NCBI RefSeq assembly: GCF_023343835.1
Contig: NC_064437.1
Span: 8,149,001 to 8,213,000 of the forward strand
DNA length: 64,000 nt
Origin: Lagopus muta
Taxonomy: Eukaryota; Chordata; Aves; Galliformes; Phasianidae
Reading direction: 5' to 3'
Under the pieces are notes generated by a model. That model had not been told where the DNA came from. It saw only the letters and a list, made by a program, of their open reading frames with translations, and searched no databases. Below, piece by piece: positions 26,625 through 39,800 of this stretch (position 1 is the stretch's first letter; every line of letters starts with the position of its first letter). Position numbers and translations under genes: made by a program.

Positions 26625-27052
26625 TCACACACACACAGAATCACACACACAGAATCACAAGGTTGGAAACGACCTGCAAGATCATCTAGTCCAACCACCC
26701 TCCCATTCCTATCAGTGCCACAAGCTACTAAACCATCTCTCGTAGCTCCTCATCCAGGCGCCTCTTGAACACTGCCAGGGATGGCGACTCCACCACCTCC
26801 CTGGGCAGGCCATTCCAGTGCCTGACCACCCTCTGAGAGAAAAAGTTTCTCCTAATATCCAACCTAAACCTCCTCTGGTATAACTTCTTGCCATTTCCTC
26901 GGGTCCTACTATTTGCCTGGGAGAAGAGGCCAGACCCTTTTGCACCACAACCTCCCTTCAGGAAGTTGTAGAGTGCAATGAGGTCTCCCCTGAGCCTCCT
27001 CTTCTCCAGACTGAACAATCCTAGCTCCCTCAGCCGCTCCTCATAAGAGAGC
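26625..27052 (-). mobile_element. Young CR1 LINE 3' end, sister of the 13.8-15.2 kb copy
   Basis: About 400 bp plus a CA-rich tail (26625-26658, made of 'cacacacagaatca' steps that resemble the CR1 3'-terminal repeat). The minus strand encodes the CR1 C-terminus from [18 protein letters not shown] to [14 protein letters not shown] with no break. It matches the copy at 13.8 kb almost base for base, so the two inserted from the same young subfamily. It ends at 27052, about 580 bp before the EFCAB14 start codon. Confidence 0.92.
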
Positions 27053-27208
27053 TGTAGAGAGTAATAGGATGAGAGCATCATAAAGCATCAAATATAAAGC
27101 TGTACTGGCATCAAAGTAACATTTCACTGTGCCCACAAGCGCTGTCTGTAGGGAACACCCGCTCAATGGATGCTGTAAGGGGCTGCCTCTACAACAGCAG
27201 GGCCGCCG

Positions 27209-27339
27209 TGGCGGAGCCGAGATTCGAACCCTGCGTGTTTCCCACCGCTATCCCCTCAGCGGCTCTGCACGCGACGGGTTGCTCCTGGCGGAGGCGGGAT
27301 TCGAACCCTCATCCCCCCACACCACTTCCACCGCAGCGG
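27209..27339 (-). repeat. Pair of 54-bp units resembling tRNA 3' halves (antisense to EFCAB14)
   Basis: Unit A 27209-27262 and unit B 27286-27339 are the same length, lie 77 bp apart and agree at 38 of 54 positions (22 of the first 24). On the minus strand each contains GGGTTCGAATC, the tRNA T-loop/B-box consensus, followed 13 nt later by the end CTCCGCCA. Unit A also has a 5-bp hairpin CCGCT-loop-AGCGG placed like an anticodon arm. No matching 5' acceptor strand (GGCGGAG) or A-box (TRGYNNAGY) is present upstream of either unit, so I do not call functional tRNA genes. Possible readings are decayed type-II (Ser/Leu-like) tRNA pseudogenes or chance structure in CpG-island DNA. Confidence 0.45.
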
Positions 27340-27860
27340 AGAGGCGGGGCGGGTCCCGCCGCCCAACGGGAGCGCGGCTTGCTGGCGGGCGAGGGGCGGG
27401 CCGCGGCGGCGCCGGCGGCTGCCATGGCGCGGGCGGGGGATCGGGACGCGGCTCCGCGGGGCCGGCGGGGGAGCAGCGGCGGCCCCGCGCAGCGCCTGTA
27501 GCCGCGGCGGGGCCCCGCTGAGCTGGCGAGTCGGGGCGCGGAGGCGGCGGGGGCCGCGGCGGCGGAAGGAGGAGGAGGAGGCAGCGAGGGGCAGCCGCCG
27601 GCCGCTCCGCCGCCCCCCACGCCGCACAAGAGGATGAAGAAGCGCAAGGAGCTGAACGCCCTCATCGGCCTGGCAGCCGACGGCCGCAGGAAGAAGCCCG
27701 CCAAGAAGGGCTCCGGGCACCGGCTGCTGCGCACCGAACCGCCCGCATCCGACTCCGAGTCCAGCTCCGAGGAGGACGAGTTCGCGACGGCGGGGGGACG
27801 GGGCCGCTGCGCCAAGTGAGAGCGGGGCTTCGGCCGGGGGCTGAGCCGCCGTGGGGTCAC
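27340..27860 (+). promoter_or_regulatory. CpG-island promoter and first exon of EFCAB14
   Basis: Extremely GC- and CpG-rich DNA with many GGGCGGG-type Sp1-like boxes (for example 'gaggcggggcggg' near 27340) and no TATA box. It covers the 5' UTR and the first coding exon, whose donor is at 27816. This is the usual architecture of a broadly expressed vertebrate promoter. The transcription start cannot be fixed from sequence alone. Confidence 0.75.
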
Positions 27861-30800
27861 CGGCCCTATGGGGTGATCGGGGACCGTGGGCATGCGGCAC
27901 TGAGGAGGCGGGCGCTGGGCAATGGAGGGGTGAGGTTGGACCGGTGATCTTAGAGCGCTTGTCTGCTTTCCCCAGGGCGGACTACATACGCTGCTGCAAG
28001 TTCTGTTACCCGCTCTGTGCTTTTGTCATTCTGGCCGCCTGCGTGGTGGCGTGTGTGGGCCTGGTCTGGATGCAGGTGGCTCTCAAGGAGGACCTGGATG
28101 TGATTAAGGAAAAGTTCCGAACCAGTAAGTACGTGTGGCTGTGCTGCTGCCTGTTTGCTTTGGGTAGCATGGAGAGCTCTGTCTGCCCGCCTGCTCGCTC
28201 TGCACCTGTAGGCACAGAGCTGACACACTGCCGTGACTGGAGGAGTCCTCTGAACCCAAGATAACTGGAGGCTGAGCAAGCCTAAGGATGTGGCGTTGTT
28301 CTTACTGCTGGTACCTCCCAGGGAAGAGGGACACAGCCACTTGTACATACATGCTTCTGAAAGCCCTACTTTGGGTTTGGCAGTGCTCCCTTCTGAAGCC
28401 ACTGCTGCAGAAAGTTCTAAGAAAGCAGCCTGGGGAATTTTGATCCTTCTTCACCCTCCCCTCCCCCCCCCCCCCACAAGAAAACAAATAATGGAGGTTT
28501 GTGTTCTTATCTTGAGCTCTCTAATTGTCCAATACTTGCAGTTCTGTTACTGCAATTTAAACACTACTTTATGTTTTTCTGATATATCTTTGGAGTGTTT
28601 ATCTTGCTTTCATTAATCCACGTTTGTTCAACTCAGTGTGCTGTGTGTGGGGTTTTATCATGTTTGATACTTTGGACCGGAGGTAACTTGAAGTTTCTCA
28701 AGTTTCCTCTGTTTAAGTCAACATTTAAGTTTCCAGTACAGTAACTGCTGCTGTAGTGCTGAGGTATAAGAAGTGACAAGGTTTACCTGAAGTGCTCTTT
28801 GCCTTACCTCTGGATACAAAGTATGGTACCTTATTTTACTAGTGTATAAAATGCCATCTATTGAAAAAGGCAGCAGTAAGCAGAGGAGCTGTGTGAAAGG
28901 AGCAGAAGATAGCAAAGCTTGAAGTTTTGCCTGAAGAGTGTCTTTGTTCAGTGCAGATTTTGTCCCATAACTTTTGGTCTTTTTGTTAGGATTTCTATTT
29001 TTTTTTTTTTTTTTTTGCTCAAGACAATCTTAAAAACAAGGCCAAAGTTCTTGGAATTGAAAAGTTTGAGGATGCTCAGGCTGGAGGCAAGTAGAGAGCT
29101 TCATTTGTTTATGGTAGAAACAGATACTGAGGAAGTGTGCTTGCTGTTCTTTGAGAAGTTCTCAGCTGTGGGTGTCTGGGGCTTCCTGTTGGGTGTGTAA
29201 AGTTGCTGCAAGGTGGGGAGGAGCTGATTGCTGAGCTGTCTGCCAAGGTGGAGTCTTCTGGCTGGCTAGCACTGCCTCGTGGCTCTAGGCTCTAAGCATG
29301 CTGAGCCTGGTTTTGTCCTGTTATGGGTAAGCTAACTGCTGGTCTTCATGCACTGATATACTTGAAGCCATGGTGTGTACTAGCAGTAAAAGTTCTATAT
29401 GATGCCATCTGTTGGCTTTGGTGTAGTGAAGTTTCATCATTCCTGTTGTACACAGGCATCTTTGTTAAAGCAGTTGTCTGCTTCGGGCACGCTGTCTGGC
29501 TGCCACAGGTGTGCTTGTTCTCTCCTTAATAGCTCTGATAGAAAAACAGCACATTATCCTGCATGCAGTGATTAAAACAGTCCTGCATTTCCTTGTTGCT
29601 GAAGTAGCATCCCTAGAAGCTGGATGAGAGAGGCACCATTAAAATCCAGAACAGCAACAACAGAAAGATGGACAGCAAGAATAACCTGGTTCCAAAAGAT
29701 AAACTCTGCTTTGGTGGAACAGGTGGGTGAAAGGAGGAGCAAAGTCATGCAGGCCCATATCTAACCTTCCTAGCACTGTAGAGAAGTCTTAAATGCAGTT
29801 TTGCTGTACACAGAGTAGGAAAATGGAAAGTAAACTGTTTACAAGAGCCTCTCATGTCAGGAGACATCTGATTCAGTGCCATGTAATCGCATTAAGGTAT
29901 GCAAATGCACAAGCAGCCCTGAGTTTGATTTGGCTGAAACACACGTGTAAAGGACTTTGTAACCAGAAGCATGATTTGAATCTTGGGCGATCAGTGCAGG
30001 TTACTCTGTTCCTAGAAATGACTTCAGAACTTGCTTTAAGAGAAGTGAAGTGGCTTTTAGAAAATGCACACGTTCTGTGTGATTAGGCATCCACTCTGTG
30101 GGCAACGAGCACTCTTGAAGGGTTTTGCCCTATGGAATTTGGGAATGCCCTATGAATTTCCACGTGGAAATTCATCCTGAAACACACTGTCAGGTCTCAG
30201 TGCTGTCAGCAGTCTGGGCTCTGGAAGATGGCAGTTGGTGCTGGAGCGTTGCAGAGCGGAGGTGCTGGTTGTGCAGAATCCTGTCATCCCCATCTCAAAA
30301 GCTTTGCTTTCTTGTTTCTCATACCTGAGGATTTAGGGTTGCCTAATAGCACTTGCAGCTAAACAGCTTAGTCACTGCACACCCGGAAGAGCTGCATCTC
30401 TGAGGCTCACTGGAATTCATCTAAGCCACGTTTTCCCCTTCTCTGTTATTAAATGCAGTGATGACTGACTTTATTTCCAAGACATGTGTCTGTTGATTTG
30501 TTTACTGACAGATATTGGTGTGTGAGCTTATCCGTTTTTCTCAGTTGTCTTGTTGTCATGTGGAAGAACTGTAATCACGTTGATCTCTTTGGAATTCACT
30601 GCATCACCACTGACCTCTTTATGTAGGGCACTGAGTTTCATTTCACGGGCCTCCTTTGCCCTAGTGCTGATAGTTTGTGTTTACTGTTGTTATTATTTTC
30701 TATCTCCCTCTCATAGCAGTGCCAAATAACAGCACTAAAAAAAGACCTGTTGAAGTTTGCCGAGGTGACAGGACTATTGCAAAGCCTTACATTCAGTAAG

Positions 30801-33800
30801 GTCTTGTTGGGTTTTCTCTACAGATGTGAGCTGCTGTTTCAAGCAGATATTTAGTACAGAAGTGGCAATAAACTCATGTAGAAACTGTTACTGCTGCCTT
30901 AAACTACTGTGGATGTTTCTGCCTGTAGTTTGTTCCTCGTCTGTTTGACATTGTTTACTTGGATACCTAAGTTTTATGTTTTTGTTTGTCTGTCTAGTGG
31001 AATCTAATCAAAAGACATCCTTCCAAGAAATTCCTAAACTGAATGAAGATTTGGTGCAGCAGCAAAAGCAACTGGAGCAAATTGAGACTGGAGAACTGGG
31101 GCTGGCTAAAGTTTGGATAAATATCACAGAGATCAACAAACAGGTGAGGAGAACTGAGTGCTTAATTCTGAAAAGTCAATTGAATGTTGTGTTTACAGAA
31201 AATGTAAACCTGCTAGCAGGAAAAAAAAAAAAGCTCATTTAGTGCAGTGCTGAGCCATTCTCTAAGGACTTCTGTGGCCAGATGCTGAACTCCTAAAGTT
31301 AAATAGTGTATTAATACTGAGCCAAAAGAAGACAGAACATCCAGTTAGACTGGAGGCTTATGGCAAAGAGGAAAAGTTATGCAACTGATGGGGAGGCTTG
31401 TGGCAGACTTTAAAAAAAAACAACTGAGAACTGTGCATTTATTTATTTTCTTGCCAAATAGCTGTGTGTTTACCAGATAGATTTGATATTTCGGATTTAA
31501 GGAGAGTATCTCCAAACATTTTGTGTGCATAGAGGGAAGTTAATTCACATCAGTGTGAGTTGATCTTGCTACAGAGGAAGTATTGGTGTCTTGTGAATGC
31601 AAAATCTGCTAATACTCACTTGGAATCTGAGCTGGAGTAAATCTTAGCTCTGTTTACTCTGGTAGAACTAAGCCACTTAACAGAAAGCTGTTTCCTTAGC
31701 TGATGTATTAGCTCACTTCAAACAAATCATCCAGGAAGGCTCTTACTGAAGTTCTTGCCTGAGAGTTTAGTGACAGTTCATGACTGCTCACAGTTAGTGG
31801 TATCCAGAAGTACTTTCTTTTACTGTTGCTTTCTTTTCCTTTTTAAAGACCATTGGGATGCCTGCTCAGATGGGCTGTTTTCATCCCTGTGCAGTGATGG
31901 AGAGCTTAGGAGTGGGAAGTGCATAAACACATCTGAAAACTCAACTTGCTTTCTTTGGCACCTGACAATACATGTTATCCACAGATGTTTAGGTGCTTAA
32001 TGGGACTTTCAGGAGGCTATTATCTGCTTCTTGTTGTTAGAGATATACTTGGGACATGGTTCCTGCAGGCCCTTATATTACTTTGGGGTCTGGTCACAGT
32101 CTTGGCCAGAATTCAGTTGTTGTTTTTCCATGAATTGTTGGGATGCACTGCTGGGAATTATTTCAGCCAATGTCCACAGCTGTGAGGCTACAGCCTGCAC
32201 GCCAGCTGGTCAAGGTTGGCCTATTGTAAAGCTAGGATTTTGTCCCTTTTATCAGCATGCAAAACAACTCCTTTTCATAGCTAGAAGAAAGTGGGTTTTA
32301 TGTGCTCTACTTTTCAATTCTCCAATATGAGGAAACTGATTCTTCATTTGTTTCAGCTACTGGGGGCTACAGATTGATCTTAAAATGGTAATGCCAGCAA
32401 TAAAGGACCAGCTTGTGATCACTTGTAGTTTCACAGCCTTTTGATTGGAATGAATATCTCGTCTTGAAGACTTATAGAATGCTTGTCATCTGGGTGAAAC
32501 AGTTGAGAGAAACCACTTCTTGACTGAATGTGTTAATGATATGTGCACATTCTTTGTCCATCACTCATCTGGAGAAGTTGCATGGTTTTGCTGGGCAGGT
32601 TTGTGATTGCTAAATGCAGAACTAGATGAATGTTTCCTCTTTGTAAAGGCTTCTTGTGCAATATAAAAATAAAATAACAATCTTCCTTCAGCAGCAACCT
32701 GTCAATGAGGGGATGAATATAAAATGGGTATAGAGGGTGCCACATGTTTGTCATTCAGTTTGAAAAACAAACTTCTTGCTTCTATTCCAAGGGGCAGATA
32801 ATTTTTAGCATAGCCTAGACAGGACTCCTCACCTAGAAACAAGATTGTTTTGTGTCTGCATGTATGTAAATGTATTTTTAGTTCTATCTAGTGTTAAAGG
32901 TGAAGTCTTTAGTTATGTGAAAGTTCAAAATCAGGGTTAAAAGTGAAGTCGTTAGTTATGTGGAAGTTCATAATCAGGGTTATGCTGACTGATTGTAAAC
33001 ATTCCTCTTTGTAGATATCGCTATTGACCTCAACAGTAAATCATCTCAAAACCAATGTGAAGTCTGCTTCTGATTTGATTTCTCTTCCTGTCACAGTAGA
33101 GAAACTCCAGAAGGCAAGTACCATAGCTGTGTGTTGCTAAGTGCCTCCTGCAGTGCTGGCCTGCTGCTGGGCTCTTGGGGACAGAGAGAACAGCGGGATT
33201 TACCTGAACAGTACGTGTGAAATAGTGGTTTCTCTACTGCTTTTAAATTGCAGCTCATGTAATTGATAGTGTATGGTCCTAAGATAATGTGTTGCAGATG
33301 TTTAAAAAAACAACGACAAATGAAGGTCTTGGCTCTACCTTTTTGGAAATCCATATGTTTCTGATTATCCTCATGTTGTCACTTCTTTCACTTGGAGATG
33401 GCTTTTCTTCAGGCTGCTGATCCTCTTAATGTCATGTAAGATACTGGTCTATCTGCAGTTTTGCAGTACGTGCACAGCAAAGCATACATTGTACTGGAAT
33501 GTTTCCTGACAATTCCTTGAGAGACAAGCTCAAATAAGTGACACAAGCATACAAAATGACCTCTGTTAATACAATGTTTTTCTGCGCCCCATAGCTTGAG
33601 CCTTCTCTACTGGCCCATTCATTATGGTTAAAGAAAGGCTTGTCAAAACTTACCTGAGTCTCCCACAGCACTTCTGTTACTCAGCCCAATACAAATATTT
33701 ATTGCTAAAGCCAGTTGTCAGTCCAGTTCTTGTGGCTTCTATAGGTTTCCATTTCTCATTTCCTATTCCTACTAAGTTATCATGTAATCAGTGTGCGAAT

Positions 33801-36800
33801 ACGTAAAGCAAGCAGTGTGGTTTGGTTGACCAGGCTGCTAGGATCTCTTCTTCTGGGAGGACTATAGAGCTGTTACAAGCATGCTGGATTTCCACTGTGT
33901 CATAAGTCATGCAGAAGTAGAGTTTAGATCCTGCACGTAATATATGTAGTAACCTTGGTGTTATCTTGCTGCACTTAACAGCAGTACTATCAGTGCAAAG
34001 TTTTAAGGCCAACAGGTTTCATCTTGCAGTGATCTGCTGAGCAGCCAGGCTTTTTTTTTGTGTTGAGATAAGTCTGCTTGGTCATACCTTGTGAAAGTGA
34101 AAGAGAGTGTCAGAAACATCCAGAGTTCATTTCAGTCTCTCCTATTGAAAGAAGGAAGGTGTCAGATGTGGCATCTGTTTCCTTTCCTCTTTTGATGCCA
34201 TCTTTCTTGCATGTATGTTTTACAAGGTTGTTGTAATAAAAAACAACCTGGAAGCCTTCTAAGAAGTATACCATGAGTGTTGAAAAGCTATTCTGATGTC
34301 TAAATGCAACAGTGTTAATGTTGGTGGGTTTTATTTCCAGTATCATGCCAATGAAAATAAATGAATTTCAAGACGCAGGCTTCTTTCAGAACCCTGGCTG
34401 ATGCTGTAGCTTCTGGGGGATGCCATAGCTGGGTGAAGCTTCTCTGGGTGATGGAATAGCTTCTGTCAGAAGAGCTTTGGGTGTAGGTGGGGGAGCCCAG
34501 CTTTTGGTGAGTGCAGAGAAAATGTTCTGCCCAACAACTTGTGCCCAGTTGTGTTTGGGTCACCTGCCTATAAGAGAAGGAAAGAATGAGGGTGCAGCAT
34601 CAGGAGCAGCAGTGGTGTCACAGCACACAGGCTGACCCACAGAACTCATGGGGATTTTTGTGATGCTTCAGTGCTCTTCTTCCATTAAAAAAAAAAAAAA
34701 AAAGGCAATGCTGGCTTGGAAAGCAGGTTAGCAACCTTCAGCAGAGCAGTTCTGCAGTGTGTGGCGCGTTCCCTGAGCAGCCTGAAAGCTGATTAGGGCA
34801 GGGTGAACACAGTGTCAGCACCTGTGTGTTTAATACTGATACTTCATGCAGAGAGGAAGAAAAATGCCTTTATATCAGGGCTTATTTTTTTTAATGCCAA
34901 AATGTTTGCATTGCTTTGGGAACCTGAAGGCTGTAGTTGTGGTTTCTTTGCGTGTCACGGTGTAGGGTGTGTGAACTTTTTGGCCGGGATGCCATAGTTG
35001 CTGTTTTGTTTGCAGAGGAGGTTGTGTCTGTGGCAGACTGCCTGCTGCTTCGTCAACTAAACATTGGGTTCAGGGCATTGAAACATGGGATTTTTGCTGA
35101 GATTTTTGTCTCCTTTCTTTCAGACCGTAGCGACAATAGGCAGCACTCTGACCAGTGTTTCTCACGACGTTGAAAACATACAGACAGCTATTGAAGAATA
35201 CAAGAAATTCATCGAAATACTCCAGAATGATGTGGTAAATTTGTACTGGTTTAGCAGGGTGTGTTCTAAGTTTACCTGCCTCATTCACAGCGCATAAGAG
35301 CTCTGTGAAGTTCTTACCTTATGTCTTCAGAACACTTTCCAAGTCTCAGTAGATGCCAGTTGATACATTAACACACTGCTTATCCTTGTGTAGCATCTCC
35401 TGTATGATACCAAGCATGTGTTTTTCTGGTGCCACAATTGATCACTGCTACACTTTCTGTCCTGGAGTTTTTTGCATTCTGCTACTCTAAAGTTGTAGAG
35501 CCTTGGAACTGTCTGCTTTTTGTGATGCAGAATGCTGCTTCTGGTAACTGCACTGAGTCCTACAAGTGAAATTGTTGAGATGATCTGCTGGTTGAATTAA
35601 GGATATGGGCAAGGATGAGGTTATTGACCATCCTTAGCAGAAATTGTTTGCTGTATTTATGCTGACCTCTCTTCTAGTGGAAAAACAGCAAATAAATAGT
35701 TCTTCAGTGCAGTACAAAGCTACTTTAAATTATATTTTATCTGCTAATATTCTCATTCTGCATCTTATTAAACTAATTAGTGAGTGCTGCAAAAACTTAG
35801 TGGATGTGACTGTATGGCAGTGGTGAAATGTGTGCCTTAATACTCCTTTAAAGGAGAAGAGCCAATTTGGAGGGGTTTAATTAAAAACAACACATTTGAC
35901 TTTCTGTTGTATTAGCCTAGTTAAAATACTGAACACACAACAGACATGAGCAACAGTAACTATCACAAAATATCTTTAGTTGTGATCTGCCAGTTCTTAA
36001 GAGCTTAGTGTTTGTGACAGTCATCACTTTCTGCTTCTTTCTTTAGAAGGAACTGAAACAGTCCACTGCTCTGCCGACGACTGAGAAAAATCAGACAGAA
36101 AATTGCAAACAGGTATTTTTCTCCCTTGCATAAAGAATATTGATACAGCCATGTAGTAGTATATGAAAAAAGTATGGTTTTTATGAAGGCAAAACACAAA
36201 TGGCATATGTCAGAACCAAGTACAAGATAATATTACTGTAGTTTATTTCTGTGCATGTGCAAACATGAAAGTATTGTAGCCTGAAAGCACTTCCTGTGTG
36301 TGCATTAACTAAGTGAAAAGTGAAAATCGAATATCAAACAAATTATGGCATACTTTGCTCATGTAAATGATTTAAAAGCTTTTTATTGAATGGATTTTAT
36401 GGCAGGTACTTGCCAATCTGAGCAAGTCTAGGAGTGGTGTGTGTTGAGTCACCCTTGAAATAATGGTGTGCAAAGAGGGGATTAAAAAAAAAGTATCCAT
36501 GCTCACCTCAAATAGTTTGTAATGTAATTATATTGAATATAGTCAATATAATTCATATATTCCTCAAAAGTGTATAAATGTGCCTAGTACCTGCTTTTTT
36601 GGGGAGAAATAATTGGTGCAGTTACTAAGCTTGCTCTGGAAGATGAGATGAATAGGCTTTGTGTGTTTGCTGGCATAGCTGAATTGATTGCATTAGCAAC
36701 AAAGAGGTTAGCCTTGAGGAAAATCTCAGTCAAACTTTGTAAGCTGGAATAACTTTGTGGAAGCTTCTCTTGAATGTTGCCAGTGTTTCCGTGGTGAGGC

Positions 36801-39800
36801 AGCCTAAAGTGTGCCTGGTTAAACTGGGTCAGCCACCATGTTGTAGTGCTGCAGAAGTCAAGTAAACCAACATCTCTTGGTTTTATATTTCAGGAAAGCC
36901 AGATATTCCACGCAGCTTTGGAGGAGCTAAATAATACTGTAGTGACAAGCCAGAAGTTGAATGACATCAAGCTTCTAAATGTGGATTCAGCCATTGGTAA
37001 CCTCAGCCAGAGGGTTATGCTCTTGGAAAACACTCCTGTTGCTGTGAATAAGCTGGACAAAAGAAACAACTTGTCTACCGGTCTGGTAAGCATGACTGTG
37101 GGTGTCTGCTAATCTCAGTTTGTCCTGCATAGCACATATACTGCTTCTTAAGGTCTAACTAAAGTGAAAATTAAACTTCAGAGGCTTCATGCCTAGCAAA
37201 CTTGGAAAAAAAAGCTTTATTATAGAAAACAGTAAGTACATGAATATACTCAGCTTTCCTCCCCTTTCACTGTAGGGGAATGATACAACTACCTCTCTAA
37301 AAGTGGAAAATGAAGATCAACCAGATAATGAAACGCATTCAAATAAAGAACTGAAGGTAAAGTAAGGAAACAGAAACTACACTGGGTTAGTAGACCCTGT
37401 TATTGTCTTACAGTCATGTTTTGAGAGAAGATCTGCAAGTTATCTGATCTGGTTTCTTTTACAAGTACAGTATAGAAGGACAGCTTACCTACCCCATGCT
37501 GGGGAAAGGAAATGAATTAAATGGAAAACAAGTTGGAGTTCAAAGTCTTGCCATTTTGATTATGTATGGAATAACATGGCAGAGCTGCTGTAATATCCTT
37601 TCATGTAGCTGAAAGTTTAGGGAGGTTCAGACCATTGGCTGTTGCACTGAGAGACTTTGGTAACTGCCTCAATTTGAATTCCCACTGCTATGCTTTCAGC
37701 AAAGCTGGTGCAACTATCGTGGCTTCGTGCTATGAGTGGTGTTATAGCATTTACCTGCATATGAAAACTTTCTTGGGCTTATGTTTAATCTTGATAAGCA
37801 TAATTCAGCACAGGGGAAATATGAAAGGATAATGGGAAGGAAATTCAAGAAGACAGTGATGCCCAAGTTTGCCCAGTCCTCTGACTTCAGATCAGTGGCC
37901 TCAGGAGCCAGCAGCCAAAACATGACTTAGGGGAACTTTGTGCTAGTGGACAATGTAATGACTGGCTGTGATGTGGTTTAACAGACTTAATGGAAGAGTG
38001 AAGTTTTGGGTTGGAGTTGAGGGGTGGTGCTGTTAAAGTTAGTTTCCATTTTCTGGTAAGAAGACAGATGAGTGACCTGGCTATGCTGTCAAATCAGACT
38101 TGAAATGCTGTGATCTGGAACTTTATAATAAAAAGAACAGAAGAGATAAAGATGTAGAAGACATGCTTGACAGAGGTGTAGTAGTGTCAGCCTTAAGGCA
38201 GTCAGTGCTGCTGTAAACATTTGAAATAATTATTTATTTCATGTATAAATGTTCATTCCAAGTACATGTTAACTTTTTATAGTACCATTTTTCTGTATTG
38301 CACCTAATTATATAAGAAATATGGAAATTAAATGTCACCTTGTTTTGAAAATAGGCAAAATACTTGCCTTCTTTTGGGATTTAGGTTTTGGTTCTGTTGT
38401 CTTGTTATAGATGATACGAATTTAGTCCTCACGTGTTCCCATAGATATCTTTTTAACTTTTAATCTTGTTAATAATTTAAAACTTGGTCAGCCTGGAAGG
38501 CACAAAGTCATTCAGAAGTACTTGGATACTTTAAACTAACTCTTGCCCTAATCTTCTCCATGTGTTGAAGGGGTATTTTGTAACAAAATTCTTTTCTGCA
38601 TATACAGGAAGCAGGAACCAGAGATTCTCAGGAATTAAATCTAAGGGAGAAGCTTCAGCTACTCAATGCTCGTGCAAGTAGGCCAGATGAGGACCGACCC
38701 ATTGAGACATCAGAGAATGGTAAGGGACTTGTGCAACAGTAGCCTCTAAAAATGAATGGTTGTCCTCTTTGTAATTAAAAGAATAAGTAATGAAGGTGAA
38801 TAATGTTTCCTTGAAATTTTTGGAGATTAGTTCAGCTGAAGTCGCAGAAAGCAACTCTTAGACATGGAAAATGATGTATGAATACAAAAGTTTGAAGGTG
38901 ACAGTTGCTGTTATGGGAGGAGGTAATGATGCATCCCTTGAGGAGGGAGAAGGTGGGGAAAGCAACCCGAGCAGGCAGATGTAGATTCAATTACTAAAGC
39001 TTGCTCAGTGCTTCCAGAATGGGAAGTGAAAAGCATTTGCCAACCAGTTGTTCTGTGTTGACAAATATGCGTTTTCCAAGTACAGCATGAAAGCTTAAAG
39101 CTGGATAGCTGTCCAAAAATCAGGTTTTCTTTCTTCTGTTCTTCCAGTTCTTAGTAAAAACGCATAACATTGCTGTCTTCTGAAACAATTTTGCACCATT
39201 CTTATCCCATACAGCATCTGTGTGCAAAAAATATTAGTTCTGGAATTTTTGTTTGTTTCTGCTAACTGTAATTCTGTGTAATTAACAAGACTAATAGAAA
39301 TTGTTTTGCAACAGTTGAAAGTAGTCCTAGTACTATGACAAAGCCCACAGACCTTTCAAGGCTGGGTTCAAGGTCAGCTGATGACAGCACAGAGAAGAAC
39401 AGACAGCTGAGACATCTGTCCTTACCAGGAGTTTCCAGCATAGAAGGTGTGTTGTCCTCTCCTGGCTGACCTTTCCTTCTTCTAAATCTTTCATGTAAAT
39501 GTTTGGGAGGCATTAAGTGTAACTGCAGTTATGGCAACGTCTGGATATTCTGTGATAAGTTTGGTCAAGTTGAAAAGCTTGAGAACCGTAGATGTAACAA
39601 GTGTATAAACAAAAAAAGCAGCAGAGGTTTAATCAGGTGTGTTCATTAGTGTCAGTTGTTTATTTTGAGCTCGTTAAGTATTGTGTCAAACGCCCAAGAG
39701 ACTGGGAGAGTAGGCAAGGTCAGAATTAGGATGCTGAAGGAAAAGGAGTTAGGTGTGAATGTGTCTGTTGTTGGTCTGTCTTTGTCCTTTTCTTCTTCTT

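Noticed and set aside
27209-27339. Calling two functional tRNA genes
   Set aside because: T-loop and end sequences fit, but there is no A-box, no matching 5' acceptor strand, and the distance from T-loop to 3' end is three nucleotides short.
27129-27521. Plus-strand frames containing 'RRDSNPH' and 'AGFEPSS' peptides
   Set aside because: These peptides are the familiar translation of tRNA T-loop sequence (GATTCGAACC) and do not indicate a protein gene.
27256-27900. Minus-strand frames of 194-214 codons over the EFCAB14 first exon
   Set aside because: Same composition effect in the CpG island, antisense to a conserved coding exon, with low-complexity Arg/Pro/Ala/Ser.
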